A stretch of 64,000 nt of DNA from Acidimicrobiaceae bacterium (GTDB taxonomy: Bacteria > Actinomycetota > Acidimicrobiia > Acidimicrobiales > RAAP-2): positions 2,363 to 66,362 of the forward strand of contig PLWZ01000067.1 of assembly GCA_003151235.1 (NCBI GenBank). Direction: 5' to 3'. Shown in pieces: positions 54,452 through 63,601 of this stretch (position 1 is the stretch's first letter; the number at the start of each line of letters is the position of its first letter). The position numbers and the translations under genes are program-made. The notes under the pieces are model-generated. The model worked only from the letters and a program-made list of their open reading frames with translations. It did not search any database and was not told the origin of the DNA.

Positions 54452-55051
54452 GTGCGCGTCGCAGTGCTCGTGTCAGGAAGCGGGACGATCCTCGACGCGA
54501 TGCTCCAGCGGGGCGTGCCGGTGGCGCTCGTGCTCTCGGACCGCCCGTGTGCCGGCCTCGAGGTGGCGGCCCGCAACAACGTCGACGCGGTGCTCGTCGA
54601 CCGGCGGGACTTCGGCGGCTTCGGTGGCGACTTCGACCGCCGCGCCTACACGGTGGCCCTGACAGAGACCCTGCGGGCGGCCGAGGTGGATCTCGTCGCG
54701 ATGGCCGGCTTCGGCACCGTCGTCGACCAACCGCTCCACGACGCGTTCGCCGGCCGGATCCTCAACACGCACCCCGCGCTCCTGCCGGCGTTCCCGGGGT
54801 GGCACGCCGTCGAGGCTGCGCTCGCGGCCGGCGTGAAGGTGACCGGGTGCACCGTGCACCTGGCCACGCTCGAGATGGATGCGGGACCGATCCTGGCCCA
54901 AGAGACCGTCCCGGTGCGCGACGACGACACCGTGGCCACGCTGCACGAGCGGATCAAGACGGTCGAGCGGCGGCTGTACCCCGAGACGGTGCTGAAGATG
55001 CTGAACGAGCTCGCGACGACCGGCGACGCCGGAGCGAAGGACGACCGATGA
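54452..55051 (+). CDS. purN: Phosphoribosylglycinamide formyltransferase
   Basis: Third step of purine synthesis: GAR to FGAR with 10-formyl-THF. The GTG at 54452 gives 199 residues beginning VRVAVLVSGSGTILDAML, the family start. The catalytic Asn-His-Asp set lies in NTHPALLPAFPGWHAV and the later MDAGPILAQE. It overlaps purH by 4 bases. folD downstream supplies its formyl donor. Confidence 0.96.
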   Translation: MRVAVLVSGSGTILDAMLQRGVPVALVLSDRPCAGLEVAARNNVDAVLVDRRDFGGFGGDFDRRAYTVALTETLRAAEVDLVAMAGFGTVVDQPLHDAFAGRILNTHPALLPAFPGWHAVEAALAAGVKVTGCTVHLATLEMDAGPILAQETVPVRDDDTVATLHERIKTVERRLYPETVLKMLNELATTGDAGAKDDR

Positions 55052-56553
55052 GAGCGCTGCTGTCCGTCTACGACAAGGACGGCCTGGCCGGGCTGGCCGC
55101 CGGGCTCGCCGACCTCGGCTGGGAGCTGTTGGCCAGCGGCAACACCGCCGCCGCGCTGGCCGAGTCGGGCATTGCGCATCGGGCCGTGAGCGATGTCACC
55201 GGGGCCCCCGAGATCCTGGGCGGCCGGGTAAAGACGCTCCACCCGGCCATCCACGGCGGCATCCTGGCCGACCGCTCGGTGCCCGGGCACCTGGCCGACC
55301 TCGACGCGCAGGGAATCGAGCCGATCGACCTGGTCGTCTGCAACCTGTATCCGTTCCGGAGCGACCCTTCGGTGGAGCTGATCGACATCGGCGGGCCGAC
55401 CATGGTCCGCGCCGCCGCGAAGAACTTCGCCCACGTCGGCGTCGTCGTGTCCCCGGCCGACTACCCGGGGGTGCTCGACGAGCTTCGGGCGGACGGGTCG
55501 CTGTCCGACGAGACACGGCGCCGATTGGCGCGGGCGGCCTTCGCCCACACCGCCTCCTACGACGCCGCGATCGTGCGGTGGCTGGACGATGACGAGCTCC
55601 TTCCAGAAACCATCCACCTCACCTTGGAGCGCGCCGAGGTCCTCCGGTACGGCGAGAACCCCCACCAGCACGGGGCCCGCTACCGGGTCGACGGCCGGCC
55701 GACGTGGTGGGACGAGATGGTCCAGCACAGCGGCACCGCGCTCAGCTACCTGAACCTCTTCGACACCGATGCGGCTTGGCGGCTCGTCCACGAATTGTCC
55801 TCCGACGCCGCCCGCCCGGCCGTCGCGATCATCAAGCACGCCAACCCGTGCGGCGCCGCGATCGCCCCGGACCTCGTCGAGGCCTACCGGCTCGCGCTCG
55901 ACTGCGACCCCTTGTCGGCCTTCGGGGGGATCGTGGCCGTCGCCGGAACGATCGATGCGGCGCTCGGTGAGGCCATCGCCGCGGGGCCACAGGCCGACGT
56001 GATCGTGGCCGCGGCCATCGAGCCCGACGCGCTGGCTCGGCTGATCGCCCGCCGGAAGGCCACCCGGCTGCTCACCGCCCCGGCCCCCGAGCCCGCCGGG
56101 ACACAGGTGCGCAGCATCGGCGGCTCCGCGCTCGTGCAGGAGGCCGACCGCATCGTCGTGCCGAGATCGGACTGGCGGGTCGTGACGAAGGTGCAACCTA
56201 CCGACGAGCAGTGGCGGGACCTCGTGCTCGCGTGGCGGGTCTGCGCGCGGACCATGTCCAACGCGGTGGTCACCGTGACGGGAGGCCAGGCGTCGGGCAT
56301 CGGGGCCGGCCAGCAGTCGCGGGTCGGCGCGGCCGAGATCGCCGTGGCCAAGGCGGGGGACCGGGCCAAGGGCGGTGCCGGGGCGAGCGACGCGTTCTTC
56401 CCGTTCCCCGATGGGCTGGAGGTGCTCGCGCGCGCGGGGGTGGCCGCGGTGATCCATCCCGGGGGATCGGTCGGCGACGCGGCGGTCATCGAGGCGGCCG
56501 ACGCGGCCGGCATCGCGCTCGTCGCGACCGGCGAGCGCCACTTCCGGCACTGA
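55048..56553 (+). CDS. purH: Bifunctional AICAR transformylase / IMP cyclohydrolase
   Basis: Last two steps of de novo IMP synthesis. The ATG at 55048 overlaps purN (ATGA) and gives 501 residues. The N-terminal MGS-like cyclohydrolase has GRVKTLHPAIHGGILADR. The transformylase domain has RYGENPHQHGARY, IKHANPCGAAI and the DAFFPFPDG motif; it ends ATGERHFRH, the family terminus. Confidence 0.97.
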   Translation: MRALLSVYDKDGLAGLAAGLADLGWELLASGNTAAALAESGIAHRAVSDVTGAPEILGGRVKTLHPAIHGGILADRSVPGHLADLDAQGIEPIDLVVCNLYPFRSDPSVELIDIGGPTMVRAAAKNFAHVGVVVSPADYPGVLDELRADGSLSDETRRRLARAAFAHTASYDAAIVRWLDDDELLPETIHLTLERAEVLRYGENPHQHGARYRVDGRPTWWDEMVQHSGTALSYLNLFDTDAAWRLVHELSSDAARPAVAIIKHANPCGAAIAPDLVEAYRLALDCDPLSAFGGIVAVAGTIDAALGEAIAAGPQADVIVAAAIEPDALARLIARRKATRLLTAPAPEPAGTQVRSIGGSALVQEADRIVVPRSDWRVVTKVQPTDEQWRDLVLAWRVCARTMSNAVVTVTGGQASGIGAGQQSRVGAAEIAVAKAGDRAKGGAGASDAFFPFPDGLEVLARAGVAAVIHPGGSVGDAAVIEAADAAGIALVATGERHFRH

Positions 56554-56584
56554 GGCCAAAACCCGCGATGAGGGGAGCACACCA

Positions 56585-57436
56585 ATGAGCGCGATCGTTC
56601 TCGACGGCGAGGCGGTGGCCGCCCGGGTCCGGACCGAGATCGCCGAGCGGACGGCCAAGCTGGCCGCCGACGGGGTCCGCGTGGGGCTCGGCACCATCCT
56701 GGTCGGAGACGACGTCCCGAGCGCCCGCTACGTGGCCATGAAGCACGAGGATTGCGCGGAGGTCGGCATCGCCTCGTTCCACGAGCACCTGCCTGCGACG
56801 GCCAGCCAGCGCGACGTCGAGGACGCGGTGGCGCGTTTCAACGACAACCCGGCCATCCATGCGTTCTTGGTCCAGGTGCCGTTGCCGCCCGGGCTGAACG
56901 AGGAGCGGGCGCTGCTCGCGGTCGATCCGGACAAGGACGTCGACGGCCTCCAGCCGGTCAACCTCGGCCGACTGGTGATGGGCGCCCCGGGACCGCTCCC
57001 GTGCACGCCCGCCGGCATCCTCGAACTGCTGCACGCCTACGACGTGCCCGTCGAGGGCCGCCATGTGGTGGTGATCGGCCGGGGCCTCACCATCGGCCGG
57101 CCGCTCGCCCTGCTCCTCGCCCTCAAGCGACCCGGGTGCAACGCCGCGGTGACCGTCGTCCATACCGGCGTGCCCGACCTCGCCGACCACGTCCGCCGGG
57201 GCGACATCGTGGTGGCCGCCGCCGGGTCGGCCGGCCTGGTGACGGCGGAGATGATCAAGCCCGGTGCGGCGGTGGTCGGCGCGGGCACCACCTGGGTGGG
57301 CCGCAAGGTCCTGTCCGACGTGGACGCAGGGGTCGCCGAGGTGGCGGGTTGGATCACCCCGCGCCTCGGTGGGGTCGGGCCGATGACGAGGGCAATGCTG
57401 CTCCGCAACGCGTTGGCGGCGGCCGAGCGGTCCTAG
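56585..57436 (+). CDS. folD: Methylene-THF dehydrogenase / methenyl-THF cyclohydrolase
   Basis: Interconverts C1-folates and supplies 10-formyl-THF to purN and purH just upstream. The 283 residues include SARYVAMKHEDCAEVGI with the catalytic Tyr and Lys, FLVQVPLPPGLNEERAL and the Asp in DVDGLQPVNLG. The cofactor motif GRGLTIGRPLALLL differs from the usual GRSxxVGxP by Gly at the Ser position, which might influence NAD/NADP preference. Confidence 0.96.
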   Translation: MSAIVLDGEAVAARVRTEIAERTAKLAADGVRVGLGTILVGDDVPSARYVAMKHEDCAEVGIASFHEHLPATASQRDVEDAVARFNDNPAIHAFLVQVPLPPGLNEERALLAVDPDKDVDGLQPVNLGRLVMGAPGPLPCTPAGILELLHAYDVPVEGRHVVVIGRGLTIGRPLALLLALKRPGCNAAVTVVHTGVPDLADHVRRGDIVVAAAGSAGLVTAEMIKPGAAVVGAGTTWVGRKVLSDVDAGVAEVAGWITPRLGGVGPMTRAMLLRNALAAAERS

Positions 57437-57452
57437 GGCGAGCGCGGCCGGG

Positions 57453-57857
57453 TCAGGCCGGCCGGTCGATGACGGTGGCGACCCACCAGCGGTGGCCCTC
57501 GGGGTCCCTGGCCTCGTACTCGCGTTGCCCGTAGGGCTGGTCGGACGGGTCACGGGTGACGTCGGCACCCTCGGCGCGGGACCGAGCACAATGGGCGTCG
57601 ACGTCGGGGACCCGCACCACCAGGCCGCCAAGGGCCAGGGTGCCGTCCTTGGGCGGGCCCAGCTGTTTGTCGAGTATCGGCAGATGCAGCCAGATTGCCT
57701 GGCCGAAGGCGTCGACCTCGCCGTGGACGGGGTTGCCTTCACCGTCGGCCTGGACGCCGCCCGGCCCGAATCCGAACGCCCGGACCAAGAAGTCGTGGGC
57801 CCGCTGGATGTCGCCGTAGACGAGGACCGGGATGACCGCCTGGGCGCTCGCTGCCAC
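57453..57857 (-). CDS. VOC (glyoxalase / bleomycin-resistance-like) family protein
   Basis: A single vicinal-oxygen-chelate fold of 134 residues from the GTG at 57857. VIPVLVYGDIQRAHDFLVRA opens the first beta-alpha-beta module, and YEARDPEGHRWWVAT is the C-terminal module. These are often resistance proteins or small isomerases; the function here is unknown. It is divergent from metF with only 41 bases between start codons. Confidence 0.87.
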   Translation of the reverse strand: MAASAQAVIPVLVYGDIQRAHDFLVRAFGFGPGGVQADGEGNPVHGEVDAFGQAIWLHLPILDKQLGPPKDGTLALGGLVVRVPDVDAHCARSRAEGADVTRDPSDQPYGQREYEARDPEGHRWWVATVIDRPA

Positions 57858-57864
57858 CGGGATG

Positions 57865-57890
57865 AATATACCCAGGGCGGGGCCTACGCT
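57865..57890. promoter_or_regulatory. Divergent leaderless promoters between the VOC gene and metF
   Basis: On the plus strand TACGCT (57885-57890) ends 8 bases before the metF GTG. On the minus strand TATATT (57870 down to 57865) ends 7 bases before the VOC GTG. Both would give leaderless messages. The two -10 boxes are 14 bases apart, so the polymerases should compete. Confidence 0.45.
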
Positions 57891-57898
57891 TAGAGGCC

Positions 57899-58786
57899 GT
57901 GGCCAGGATCTCCGACCTGCTGTCGGCCGGGCGGACCTACTCGTTCGAGTTCTTCCCGCCCAAGAGCGATCAGGAGCTTCTGGTGCTCTCGCGCACCCTG
58001 GTCGAGCTCCAGCCTCTCGGCCCCTCCTTCGTCTCGGTCACCTACCGGGGTGGGGCGGCGTCCCGCCAGCGCACCCACAACCTCGTCTCGGGGATGCTGC
58101 ACACGACGACGCTGGTTCCGATGGCCCACCTCGTCTGCGTCGCCCATACCCGCCTCGAGCTTGCCGAGATCCTGTGTTCGCTGCGGCGCTCGGGGGTGGA
58201 GAACGTGCTCGCGCTGGGTGGCGATCCCTCGCCGGACGCCGGCGCCCCCCGGGAGCTCAACCACGCGATCGAGCTGGTCGAGCTGGCCCGGGCGATCGGC
58301 GGCTTCTCGATCGGCGTGGCCGCGCAGCCGATCGGCCACCCGGCCTCGCCCGGCCTCGCGCACGATCGCGACCGGCTGGCCGAGAAGCTTGCCCTTGCCG
58401 ACTTCGCGATCACCCAGTTCTTCTTCGAGCCCGAGGAGTACCTCGGGCTCGTCGCGGACCTGCACGACCGGGGGATCGACAAGCCGATCCTCCCGGGCAT
58501 CATGCCGGTGACCGCGTTGAGCTCGATCCCCCGCATGGCCACCATGGGGGCCGCCGTGCCGCCGTGGATGGTGGAGCGGCTCGAGGCGGCGGCCAGGGAC
58601 GACGAGCACGACGGCGTGCGTCGGTGCGGGATCGAACTGGCCACCGAGCTCTGCAAGGCCGTGCTCGACGGGGGGGCACCCGGGCTGCACTTCTACACGC
58701 TCAACGTTTCGAGCGCGACCCGGGACATCTACCAGGCCCTGGGGCTCGCGCCGCACCTGAGTGCGGCCGGGACCGTGGCCACCTGA
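57899..58786 (+). CDS. metF: Methylenetetrahydrofolate reductase
   Basis: FAD enzyme that makes 5-methyl-THF for methionine synthesis. The GTG start gives 295 residues. SFEFFPPKSD with the catalytic Glu, VLALGGDPS, and FAITQFFFEPEEYLGLV are family landmarks. PGIMPVTALSSIPRM is also typical. It continues the one-carbon theme after folD. Confidence 0.95.
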   Translation: MARISDLLSAGRTYSFEFFPPKSDQELLVLSRTLVELQPLGPSFVSVTYRGGAASRQRTHNLVSGMLHTTTLVPMAHLVCVAHTRLELAEILCSLRRSGVENVLALGGDPSPDAGAPRELNHAIELVELARAIGGFSIGVAAQPIGHPASPGLAHDRDRLAEKLALADFAITQFFFEPEEYLGLVADLHDRGIDKPILPGIMPVTALSSIPRMATMGAAVPPWMVERLEAAARDDEHDGVRRCGIELATELCKAVLDGGAPGLHFYTLNVSSATRDIYQALGLAPHLSAAGTVAT

Positions 58787-58845
58787 GCTAGCAATCCGCT
58801 CGGCCGACTTGCGGTCGAGTCCCCCCGTGACATAGGAGCTTTTTC

Positions 58846-60042
58846 ATGGCAGAGAAGATCACCATGGGCAGCGACGGCACGCTGTCGGTCCCCGTCGAGC
58901 CCATCATCCCGTTTATCGAGGGCGACGGCACCGGCGTCGACATCTGGCCGGCGGCGCGAATGGTCCTCGACGCCGCCGCGACCAAGCACGGCCGCACGAT
59001 CTCGTGGAAGGAGGTCCTGGCCGGCGAGAAGGCGTTCAACGAGACGGGCAACTGGCTCCCCGACGAGACCGTCGAGGCGTTCCGCGAGCACCTGATCGGG
59101 ATCAAGGGACCGCTCACCACGCCGATCGGCGGCGGCATCCGCTCCCTCAACGTGGCCCTGCGCCAGCTCCTCGACCTCTACGTCTGCCTGCGCCCGGTGC
59201 GCTGGTTCGCCGGCGTGCCCTCGCCGGTGCGCCGCCCCGAACTCGTCGACATGGTCATCTTCCGGGAGAACACCGAGGACGTGTACGCCGGCTACGAGGT
59301 CGAGTCGGGCACGCCGGAGGCCGAGAAGCTCGGCGAGTACCTGCGCACCGAGATGGGCTGGCCGATCCGCGACGGCTCGGGCATCGGCATCAAGCCGATC
59401 TCGGAGATGGGATCGAAGCGCCTCGTGAGGGCCGCCATCAACTACGCCCTCGAGCGTGACCGGCGCTCGGTCACGCTCGTCCACAAGGGCAACATCCAGA
59501 AGTTCACCGAGGGCGCATTCCGCTCGTGGGGCTACGAGGTCGTCCGCGAGGAGTTCGCGGACCGCGCGGTCGGGTGGGACGACTGCGACGGCAACCCGGG
59601 CGACCGCCTGCTCGTGAAGGACACCATCGCCGACATCACCCTCCAGCAGGTGCTCACCCGGCCGTCGGACTTCGACGTCATCGCCACCACCAACCTGAAC
59701 GGTGACTACCTGTCCGACGCGCTGGCGGCCCAGGTGGGCGGGATCGGCATCGCGCCGGGGGCCAACATCAACTACGTGACCGGCCACGGCATCTTCGAGG
59801 CCACCCACGGCACGGCGCCGAAGTACGCCGGCCAGGACAAGGTCAACCCCGGCTCGATACTCCTGTCCGGCGTGCTCATGTTCGAGCACCTGGGTTGGAC
59901 CGACGCGGCGGCCGACATCGTGAAGGCGCTGGAGGCCACGATCGCCGACAAGATCGTCACCTACGACTTCGCGCGACTGATGGACGGGGCCACAGAGGTG
60001 AAGTGCTCGGAGTTCGCCTCGGCGATCGCCGACCGGCTCTAG
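58846..60042 (+). CDS. icd: Isocitrate dehydrogenase, NADP-dependent
   Basis: TCA-cycle oxidative decarboxylase. At 398 residues it is of the bacterial dimeric type I. The substrate loop SLNVALRQ with the regulatory Ser, [13 protein letters not shown], and the NADP-specificity stretch [17 protein letters not shown] (Lys-Tyr) are present. TAGGAG lies about 7 bases before the ATG. Confidence 0.96.
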   Translation: MAEKITMGSDGTLSVPVEPIIPFIEGDGTGVDIWPAARMVLDAAATKHGRTISWKEVLAGEKAFNETGNWLPDETVEAFREHLIGIKGPLTTPIGGGIRSLNVALRQLLDLYVCLRPVRWFAGVPSPVRRPELVDMVIFRENTEDVYAGYEVESGTPEAEKLGEYLRTEMGWPIRDGSGIGIKPISEMGSKRLVRAAINYALERDRRSVTLVHKGNIQKFTEGAFRSWGYEVVREEFADRAVGWDDCDGNPGDRLLVKDTIADITLQQVLTRPSDFDVIATTNLNGDYLSDALAAQVGGIGIAPGANINYVTGHGIFEATHGTAPKYAGQDKVNPGSILLSGVLMFEHLGWTDAAADIVKALEATIADKIVTYDFARLMDGATEVKCSEFASAIADRL

Positions 60043-60111
60043 CCCCCACCCCGGGCGCGGGCGACCACGACCGAGACAAGCCCACCGAGCGAGCACAAGG
60101 AGCGGCCCCCC

Positions 60112-61110
60112 ATGCCAGCAACCCCACCCATCCACGTCACGGTGACCGGCGCGGCCGGGCAGATCGGCTACTCGCTCCTGTTCCGGATCGCCTCGGGCCA
60201 ACTGCTCGGCAAGGACCAGCCGGTGGTCCTGCGGCTGCTCGAGATCGAGCCGGCCATGAAGGCCCTCGACGGCGTGGTCATGGAGCTCGACGACTGTGCG
60301 TTCGGCCAGCTGGCCGACGTCGTCGCGACATCCGATCTGAAGACGGCGTTCGACGGGACCAACTGGGTGCTCCTGGTCGGCTCGATCCCCCGCAAGGCCG
60401 GCATGGAGCGCGGTGAGCTCCTCGGGGTGAACGGCGGCATCTTCAAGCCCCAGGGTGAGGCGATCGCCGCCCACGCGGCGTCCGACGTGCGGGTGCTGGT
60501 GGTCGGCAACCCGTGCAACACCAACTGCCTCATCGCACGGTCGGCCGCGTCGGGTGTCCCGGCCGACCGGTGGTTCGCCATGACCCGGCTCGACGAGAAC
60601 CGGGCGAAGTCCCAGCTGGCCAAGAAGGCCGGGGTCCCGGTGGCCGACGTGACCAACGTCACCATCTGGGGCAACCACTCGGCGACACAGTTCCCCGACT
60701 TCGCCAACGCGCGGATCGGCGGCAAGCCGGTGCCCGAGGTGATCACCGACACCGAGTGGCTCCAAGGGGACTTCATCTCGACCGTGCAAAAGCGCGGCGC
60801 CGCGATCATCGAGGCGCGGGGCCTGTCGTCGGCCGCCTCGGCTGCGAGCGCGGTGGTTGACACGGTGCGCTCGCTTCGAACCGAGACGCCCAAGGGGGAC
60901 TGGTTCTCGGTCGCCGTCGCGAGCGACGGTCAGTACCAGACGCCCGAGGGGCTCCAGTTCGGGCTGCCGGTGCGTGCGGATTCGAAGGGCAACTGGAGCG
61001 TCGTCGAAGGGTTGACCCACGACGAGTTCGCGACCGATCGGGTGCGCATCACCACCGAGGAGCTCGAGGCCGAGCGCAACGACGTTCGCCAACTCGGGCT
61101 GGTCGACTGA
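60112..61110 (+). CDS. mdh: Malate dehydrogenase
   Basis: Oxidises malate to oxaloacetate. The 332 residues have the NAD-binding motif [19 protein letters not shown], substrate arginines in the loop after [15 protein letters not shown], and the catalytic His in [19 protein letters not shown] precedes the ATG. It stands directly after icd in a TCA-cycle cluster. Confidence 0.97.
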   Translation: MPATPPIHVTVTGAAGQIGYSLLFRIASGQLLGKDQPVVLRLLEIEPAMKALDGVVMELDDCAFGQLADVVATSDLKTAFDGTNWVLLVGSIPRKAGMERGELLGVNGGIFKPQGEAIAAHAASDVRVLVVGNPCNTNCLIARSAASGVPADRWFAMTRLDENRAKSQLAKKAGVPVADVTNVTIWGNHSATQFPDFANARIGGKPVPEVITDTEWLQGDFISTVQKRGAAIIEARGLSSAASAASAVVDTVRSLRTETPKGDWFSVAVASDGQYQTPEGLQFGLPVRADSKGNWSVVEGLTHDEFATDRVRITTEELEAERNDVRQLGLVD

Positions 61111-61152
61111 CGCCTGATTGATCGGCCGCCGATGCGGGCGGCAGATCCGCCG

Positions 61153-61365
61153 CTACGAAGCGACGGGCACCGGCAGGTCGTAGCCGGCGTGGTGGAGGAA
61201 GGACAGCTTCTTCGCCAGCGCGCTCTGCCACGCGGCCATCTCCAGCTCGAAGTGTGAGCGGTCGCCCTCTTCGCAGGCGTGTTCGAGCTCGTCGAACGCC
61301 GCGTCTTCTGCGTCGAGCAGCTCGCGGTACTTCAAGAAGAAGTGGTCGTCGATTGGCTGGGACAC
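61153..61365 (-). CDS. Small acidic protein of unknown function
   Basis: The GTG at 61365 follows a GGGAGG tract at good spacing and gives 70 residues, starting VSQPIDDHFFLKYRELLDAE. It is predicted to be largely helical and acidic, without Cys or membrane segments; the C-terminus reads KKLSFLHHAGYDLPVPVAS. I do not recognise a named domain. A TAGTCT box upstream on the minus strand may be its -10. Between it and the next gene (61366-61599) nothing else is supported. Confidence 0.6.
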   Translation of the reverse strand: MSQPIDDHFFLKYRELLDAEDAAFDELEHACEEGDRSHFELEMAAWQSALAKKLSFLHHAGYDLPVPVAS

Positions 61366-61599
61366 GCGGGCCCTCCCCTTCGTTGGCCCGCCCGGCGCGG
61401 GCCGCTCGGTCCCGAGACTATCGCCGTGACCCCCACCCCCGCCCGGGGGTAGTGGCTCACTCGCGTCCGGGCAGCTTGGGTGCGGATAACGAGAACAGCG
61501 AGACGGCCCCAGAGCCGGGCGCCCATTTTGCCTGTCGGTGATCCTTACCTGAGCCACTTTTGGGCACCACTGGCCAAATCCCACCCCCTCGGCGCTCGT

Positions 61600-62346
61600 T
61601 CAGAGGGTGTGCACGACCCACACGTTGGGCTCCCAGTAGGACCCGACGTTTCCGTGGCGATCGATGCTGAGCGTGGAGAGGCCTTCGGGGAAGACGTACT
61701 CGCCCGACTCGGGGAACTCCATGCCGGTCCAGGATTCCCAGTCGGCGACGCTGCCGGTGATCCGCATCGACTGGGCGATCGGCGCGGCGATCGTGGCTCC
61801 CATCCGCGTGTGAACCCTGATCCACGGATCGAAGGGCTCACCATCGGGCCTGACCCAGGTGATGTAGCGCTCGATCGGGGTCAGGGGATAGCGGTGCTTC
61901 CAGTTCGGACGCACCGGGGCGATCAGCCACGCCAGGCCGGCCGATCGGGCGATGCTCGCCATCTGCTCCAAGATGACCGCCGCCAACCGCCGGTTGCGAT
62001 TGCGGACAGGGATCTCCGCAGCCATCGCGCACAGCGCGGTTGCGTTGCCGTTGCTCGCCCTGAGCTTGAAGCTCGCCTGGATGCTCGCATCTATCCCTGG
62101 GGGCAGGCCCTCGGGGGTGCCGTCCCAAGCGAGGGGGATGGTGTGGCCTTCACCCAGCACCTCGTCCGTCTCGTCGTCGTAGAGGACGAACTGGTACTCG
62201 GCGAACTCCTCGTAGAGCCGGCTCCAGAACTGGTTGGCCACGTCACCGTGGAGGTTGTACTCGGGCCATATGTCGGTGTCGCCGAAGCGCTGGTAGCGAT
62301 CGAAGCCCTCCGAGTAACGCACGGCGACCACGGCCACGACTTCCAT
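61600..62346 (-). CDS. GNAT-like protein of unknown function
   Basis: The ATG at 62346 gives 248 residues; a TTG at 62361 would add five. The middle part (AMAAEIPVRNRNRRLAAVIL, then IARSAGLAWLIAPVRPNWKH) resembles the acetyl-CoA-binding helix and strand of GNAT transferases. The C-terminus ITGSVADWESWTGMEFPESG followed by EPNVWVVHTL appears in related actinobacterial proteins of unknown role. There is no signal peptide. Confidence 0.65.
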   Translation of the reverse strand: MEVVAVVAVRYSEGFDRYQRFGDTDIWPEYNLHGDVANQFWSRLYEEFAEYQFVLYDDETDEVLGEGHTIPLAWDGTPEGLPPGIDASIQASFKLRASNGNATALCAMAAEIPVRNRNRRLAAVILEQMASIARSAGLAWLIAPVRPNWKHRYPLTPIERYITWVRPDGEPFDPWIRVHTRMGATIAAPIAQSMRITGSVADWESWTGMEFPESGEYVFPEGLSTLSIDRHGNVGSYWEPNVWVVHTL

Positions 62347-62379
62347 CCTTGCAAGCGACAACGGCTCGGGGACCGCCGG

Positions 62380-62811
62380 TCAGTAGGAGGTGTTGGCCTG
62401 CAGCTCGGCCATGCGGCCGGCGGCGGCGGCCAGGATGCCCTGGCCGGCCACGAGGACCGACAGGTCGCCCCGCACGTGGACCCGGCCGGTGCCGAGTGCC
62501 TCGGTCGGGTCGAGCTCACCGCGCGAGAGCGCCGCCGCGTCCTCGTAGGAGAGCGTGACGACAACGTCGGCCCGGTCCCCGGACTCCTCTTCGGGGGTCG
62601 ACAGGGTGACTGCGCCGTCGTCCACCGAGAGAACCACCCGCAGGGGTCCGGCGGACGCGGGTCGGTCGGGGACACCCGTCACGTCCTGCTCGACCCTGAA
62701 GTGGCCGGACTCGGCGCGCACGGAGCTCGCGGTCCCGGGGTCGGTCAGCTCGGCCCCCTCCAGCGCGGCGTTGAACGCGCTGACCCAGTCCGCCGTGAGA
62801 AAGCGCGCCAT
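62380..62811 (-). CDS. SCP2 sterol-binding domain-like protein
   Basis: Single-domain protein of 143 residues from the ATG at 62811. The pattern MARFLTADWVSAFNAALEGA, a central beta sheet (LRVVLSVDDGAVTLS) and DVVVTLSYEDAAALSRGELDP resembles SCP2-type lipid-carrier domains. ALGTGRVHVRGDLSVLVAGQ is the typical hydrophobic pocket end. It lies 13 bases after sdhB on the same strand and may be co-transcribed. Confidence 0.75.
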   Translation of the reverse strand: MARFLTADWVSAFNAALEGAELTDPGTASSVRAESGHFRVEQDVTGVPDRPASAGPLRVVLSVDDGAVTLSTPEEESGDRADVVVTLSYEDAAALSRGELDPTEALGTGRVHVRGDLSVLVAGQGILAAAAGRMAELQANTSY

Positions 62812-62824
62812 GGGGCCCGGTCGG

Positions 62825-63601
62825 CTACGCGCCGTGGGCGGTGGCCTCGCCCGGCGAGGCCTTCTGGCGCCGCAGGATCTTGCGGCCGAGCCATGCCACC
62901 GGGTCATAGGAGGCGTCGACCACCCGCTCTTTCATCGGGATGATCGCGTTGTCGGTGATCTTGATGTGCTCGGGACAGACCTCGGTGCAGCATTTGGTGA
63001 TGTTGCACATGCCGAGGCCGGCCTTCTGCCGGACCAGTTCCCGGCGGTCGTTGGTGTCGAGCGGGTGCATTTCCAACTCGGCGTAGCGGATGAAGAAGCG
63101 CGGGCCGGCGTAGTGGGCCTTGTTCTCCTCGTGGTCGCGGATCACGTGGCAGACGTCCTGGCACATGAAGCACTCGATGCATTTGCGGAACTCCTGGCCC
63201 CGCTCGATGTCGATCTGCTGCATGCGGTAGCCGCCGTCGGGCCGTGGTGGTGGCGCGAACGCGGGGACCTGTTTGGCCATCTCGAAGTTGAACGACACGT
63301 CGGTGACGAGGTCGCGGATGATGGGGAATGCCTTCATCGGAGCGACGGTGACCGGGCCCTCGGGCAGCTGATCCATCCGGGTCATGCACATGAGCCTGGG
63401 CTTGCCGTTGATCTCGGCCGAGCACGACCCGCACTTCCCGGCCTTGCAGTTCCATCGACATGCCAGGTCCCCGGCCTGGGTGGCCTGGATGCGGTGGATC
63501 ACGTCGAGGACGACCTCGCCCTCCTGCGAGGGCAGGGTGTACTCGGCGAAGTCGCCCCCGTCGCCGTCGCCGCGCCAGACGTTCATGGTGACGTCGCTCA
63601 T
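62825..63601 (-). CDS. sdhB: Succinate dehydrogenase / fumarate reductase iron-sulfur subunit
   Basis: Electron-transfer subunit of complex II. The ATG at 63601 overlaps the sdhA stop and gives 258 residues. The [2Fe-2S] site is Cys52, Cys57, Cys60 and Cys72 (NCKAGKCGSC). The C-terminal domain has CIECFMCQDVC and CNITKCCTEVCPEHI for the 4Fe-4S and 3Fe-4S clusters. No membrane-anchor sdhC or sdhD follows in this direction. Confidence 0.95.
   Translation of the reverse strand: MSDVTMNVWRGDGDGGDFAEYTLPSQEGEVVLDVIHRIQATQAGDLACRWNCKAGKCGSCSAEINGKPRLMCMTRMDQLPEGPVTVAPMKAFPIIRDLVTDVSFNFEMAKQVPAFAPPPRPDGGYRMQQIDIERGQEFRKCIECFMCQDVCHVIRDHEENKAHYAGPRFFIRYAELEMHPLDTNDRRELVRQKAGLGMCNITKCCTEVCPEHIKITDNAIIPMKERVVDASYDPVAWLGRKILRRQKASPGEATAHGA

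Noticed and set aside
58729-61092. 787-codon minus-strand frame over icd and mdh, with similar long frames at 41368-43497, 43523-45664 and 49210-51441
   Set aside because: All lie antisense to strong, complete genes and show only shadow-frame composition.
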